DNA of 64,000 nt from Pyrocephalus nanus. Lineage: Eukaryota; Chordata; Aves; Passeriformes; Tyrannidae. The position numbers and the translations under genes are program-made. Position 1 is the first letter of the stretch. Each line of letters opens with the position of its first letter. The stretch covers positions 14,574,001 to 14,638,000 of the forward strand of contig CM076268.1 of NCBI GenBank assembly GCA_038380795.1, given 5' to 3'. Of this stretch, positions 63,908 to 64,000 are shown in pieces. Under the pieces are notes generated by a model. The model saw only the letters and a program-made list of their open reading frames with translations, searched no databases and was not told the origin of the DNA.

Positions 63908-64000
63908 CTCAGTGTACAACACCACCTCTGGATAGAGAATGCTCTTTGGCTCCATAAACTTCTTTGTACTCACTAACGGCCAGGTTTAAATTCACTTTTG

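Larger units (their letters stand above)
60331..64000. other. HPSE2 upstream flank, no recognised gene
   Basis: AT-richer sequence beyond the CpG domain, with a C13 run (60975-60987), a T13 run (61017-61029), a smaller GC-rich patch at 61.48-61.72 kb and the A/C-rich tract at the end. In human the neighbouring upstream gene is CNNM1, divergently oriented; I recognise none of its exons here. A minus-strand CAG|GTAAGC donor at 61256/61255 is the only gene-like signal. Confidence 0.5.

Noticed and set aside
63704..63976. Lys/Thr/Asn-rich 90-codon ORF
   Set aside because: It is a translation of the A/C-rich simple repeat.
60331..64000. First exons of CNNM1, the expected upstream neighbour
   Set aside because: No sequence resembling CNNM coding regions was seen; the gene is likely further away.
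1..64000. CRISPR array, operon, phage or other prokaryotic system
   Set aside because: No regularly spaced repeats, no dense same-strand ORFs; gene structure and repeats are those of a bird genome.

Overview
The window looks like bird nuclear DNA. Three short repeats end in the CR1 LINE 3' signature (a 'tagatgatctttaaggtcccttccaac' type motif followed by ATTCTATGATT-like octamers), which is typical of avian CR1 retrotransposons. There are no dense open reading frames, no operons and no ribosome-binding sites. The only protein-coding gene I can support is a large, intron-rich vertebrate gene on the minus strand. The species cannot be named from this sequence.

The gene is HPSE2 (heparanase-2, a secreted heparan-sulfate-binding protein related to heparanase, GH79 fold). 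Its first three coding exons are present: exon 1 at 58121-58380, exon 2 at 56989-57146 and exon 3 at 45265-45426. They join in frame (260 + 158 + 162 nt, 193 codons plus one base), with GT..AG introns of 974 bp and 11,562 bp. Intron 3 then runs off the low-coordinate end of the window, so positions 1-45264 are all intron. The rest of the protein, about two thirds, lies outside.

Layout from right to left along transcription: 60.4-64.0 kb is the upstream flank, AT-rich with an A/C-rich low-complexity tract. From 56.3 to 60.3 kb lies a large CpG-rich promoter domain holding exons 1 and 2. Intron 2 (45.4-57.0 kb) holds AT-rich sequence, a second isolated CpG island at 48.45-48.96 kb and a diverged 87-bp tandem duplication. 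Intron 3 (1-45.3 kb) holds young CR1 tails (21.4, 28.4, 32.5 kb), an old decayed CR1 of more than 2 kb (37.0-39.4 kb) beside a second old fragment, antisense LINE relics, a MIR-like fragment and several AT-rich blocks that could be conserved regulatory elements.

I found no novel multi-gene system. The observations most worth checking are the intron-2 CpG island with a good antisense splice donor, signs of an extra 5' exon of HPSE2, a divergent-transcript candidate at the promoter, and two coding differences from the human protein as I remember it (a gained N-glycosylation sequon and a Gly-to-Ala change in a conserved motif). Comparisons with human HPSE2 and repeat families are from memory; no search was run.
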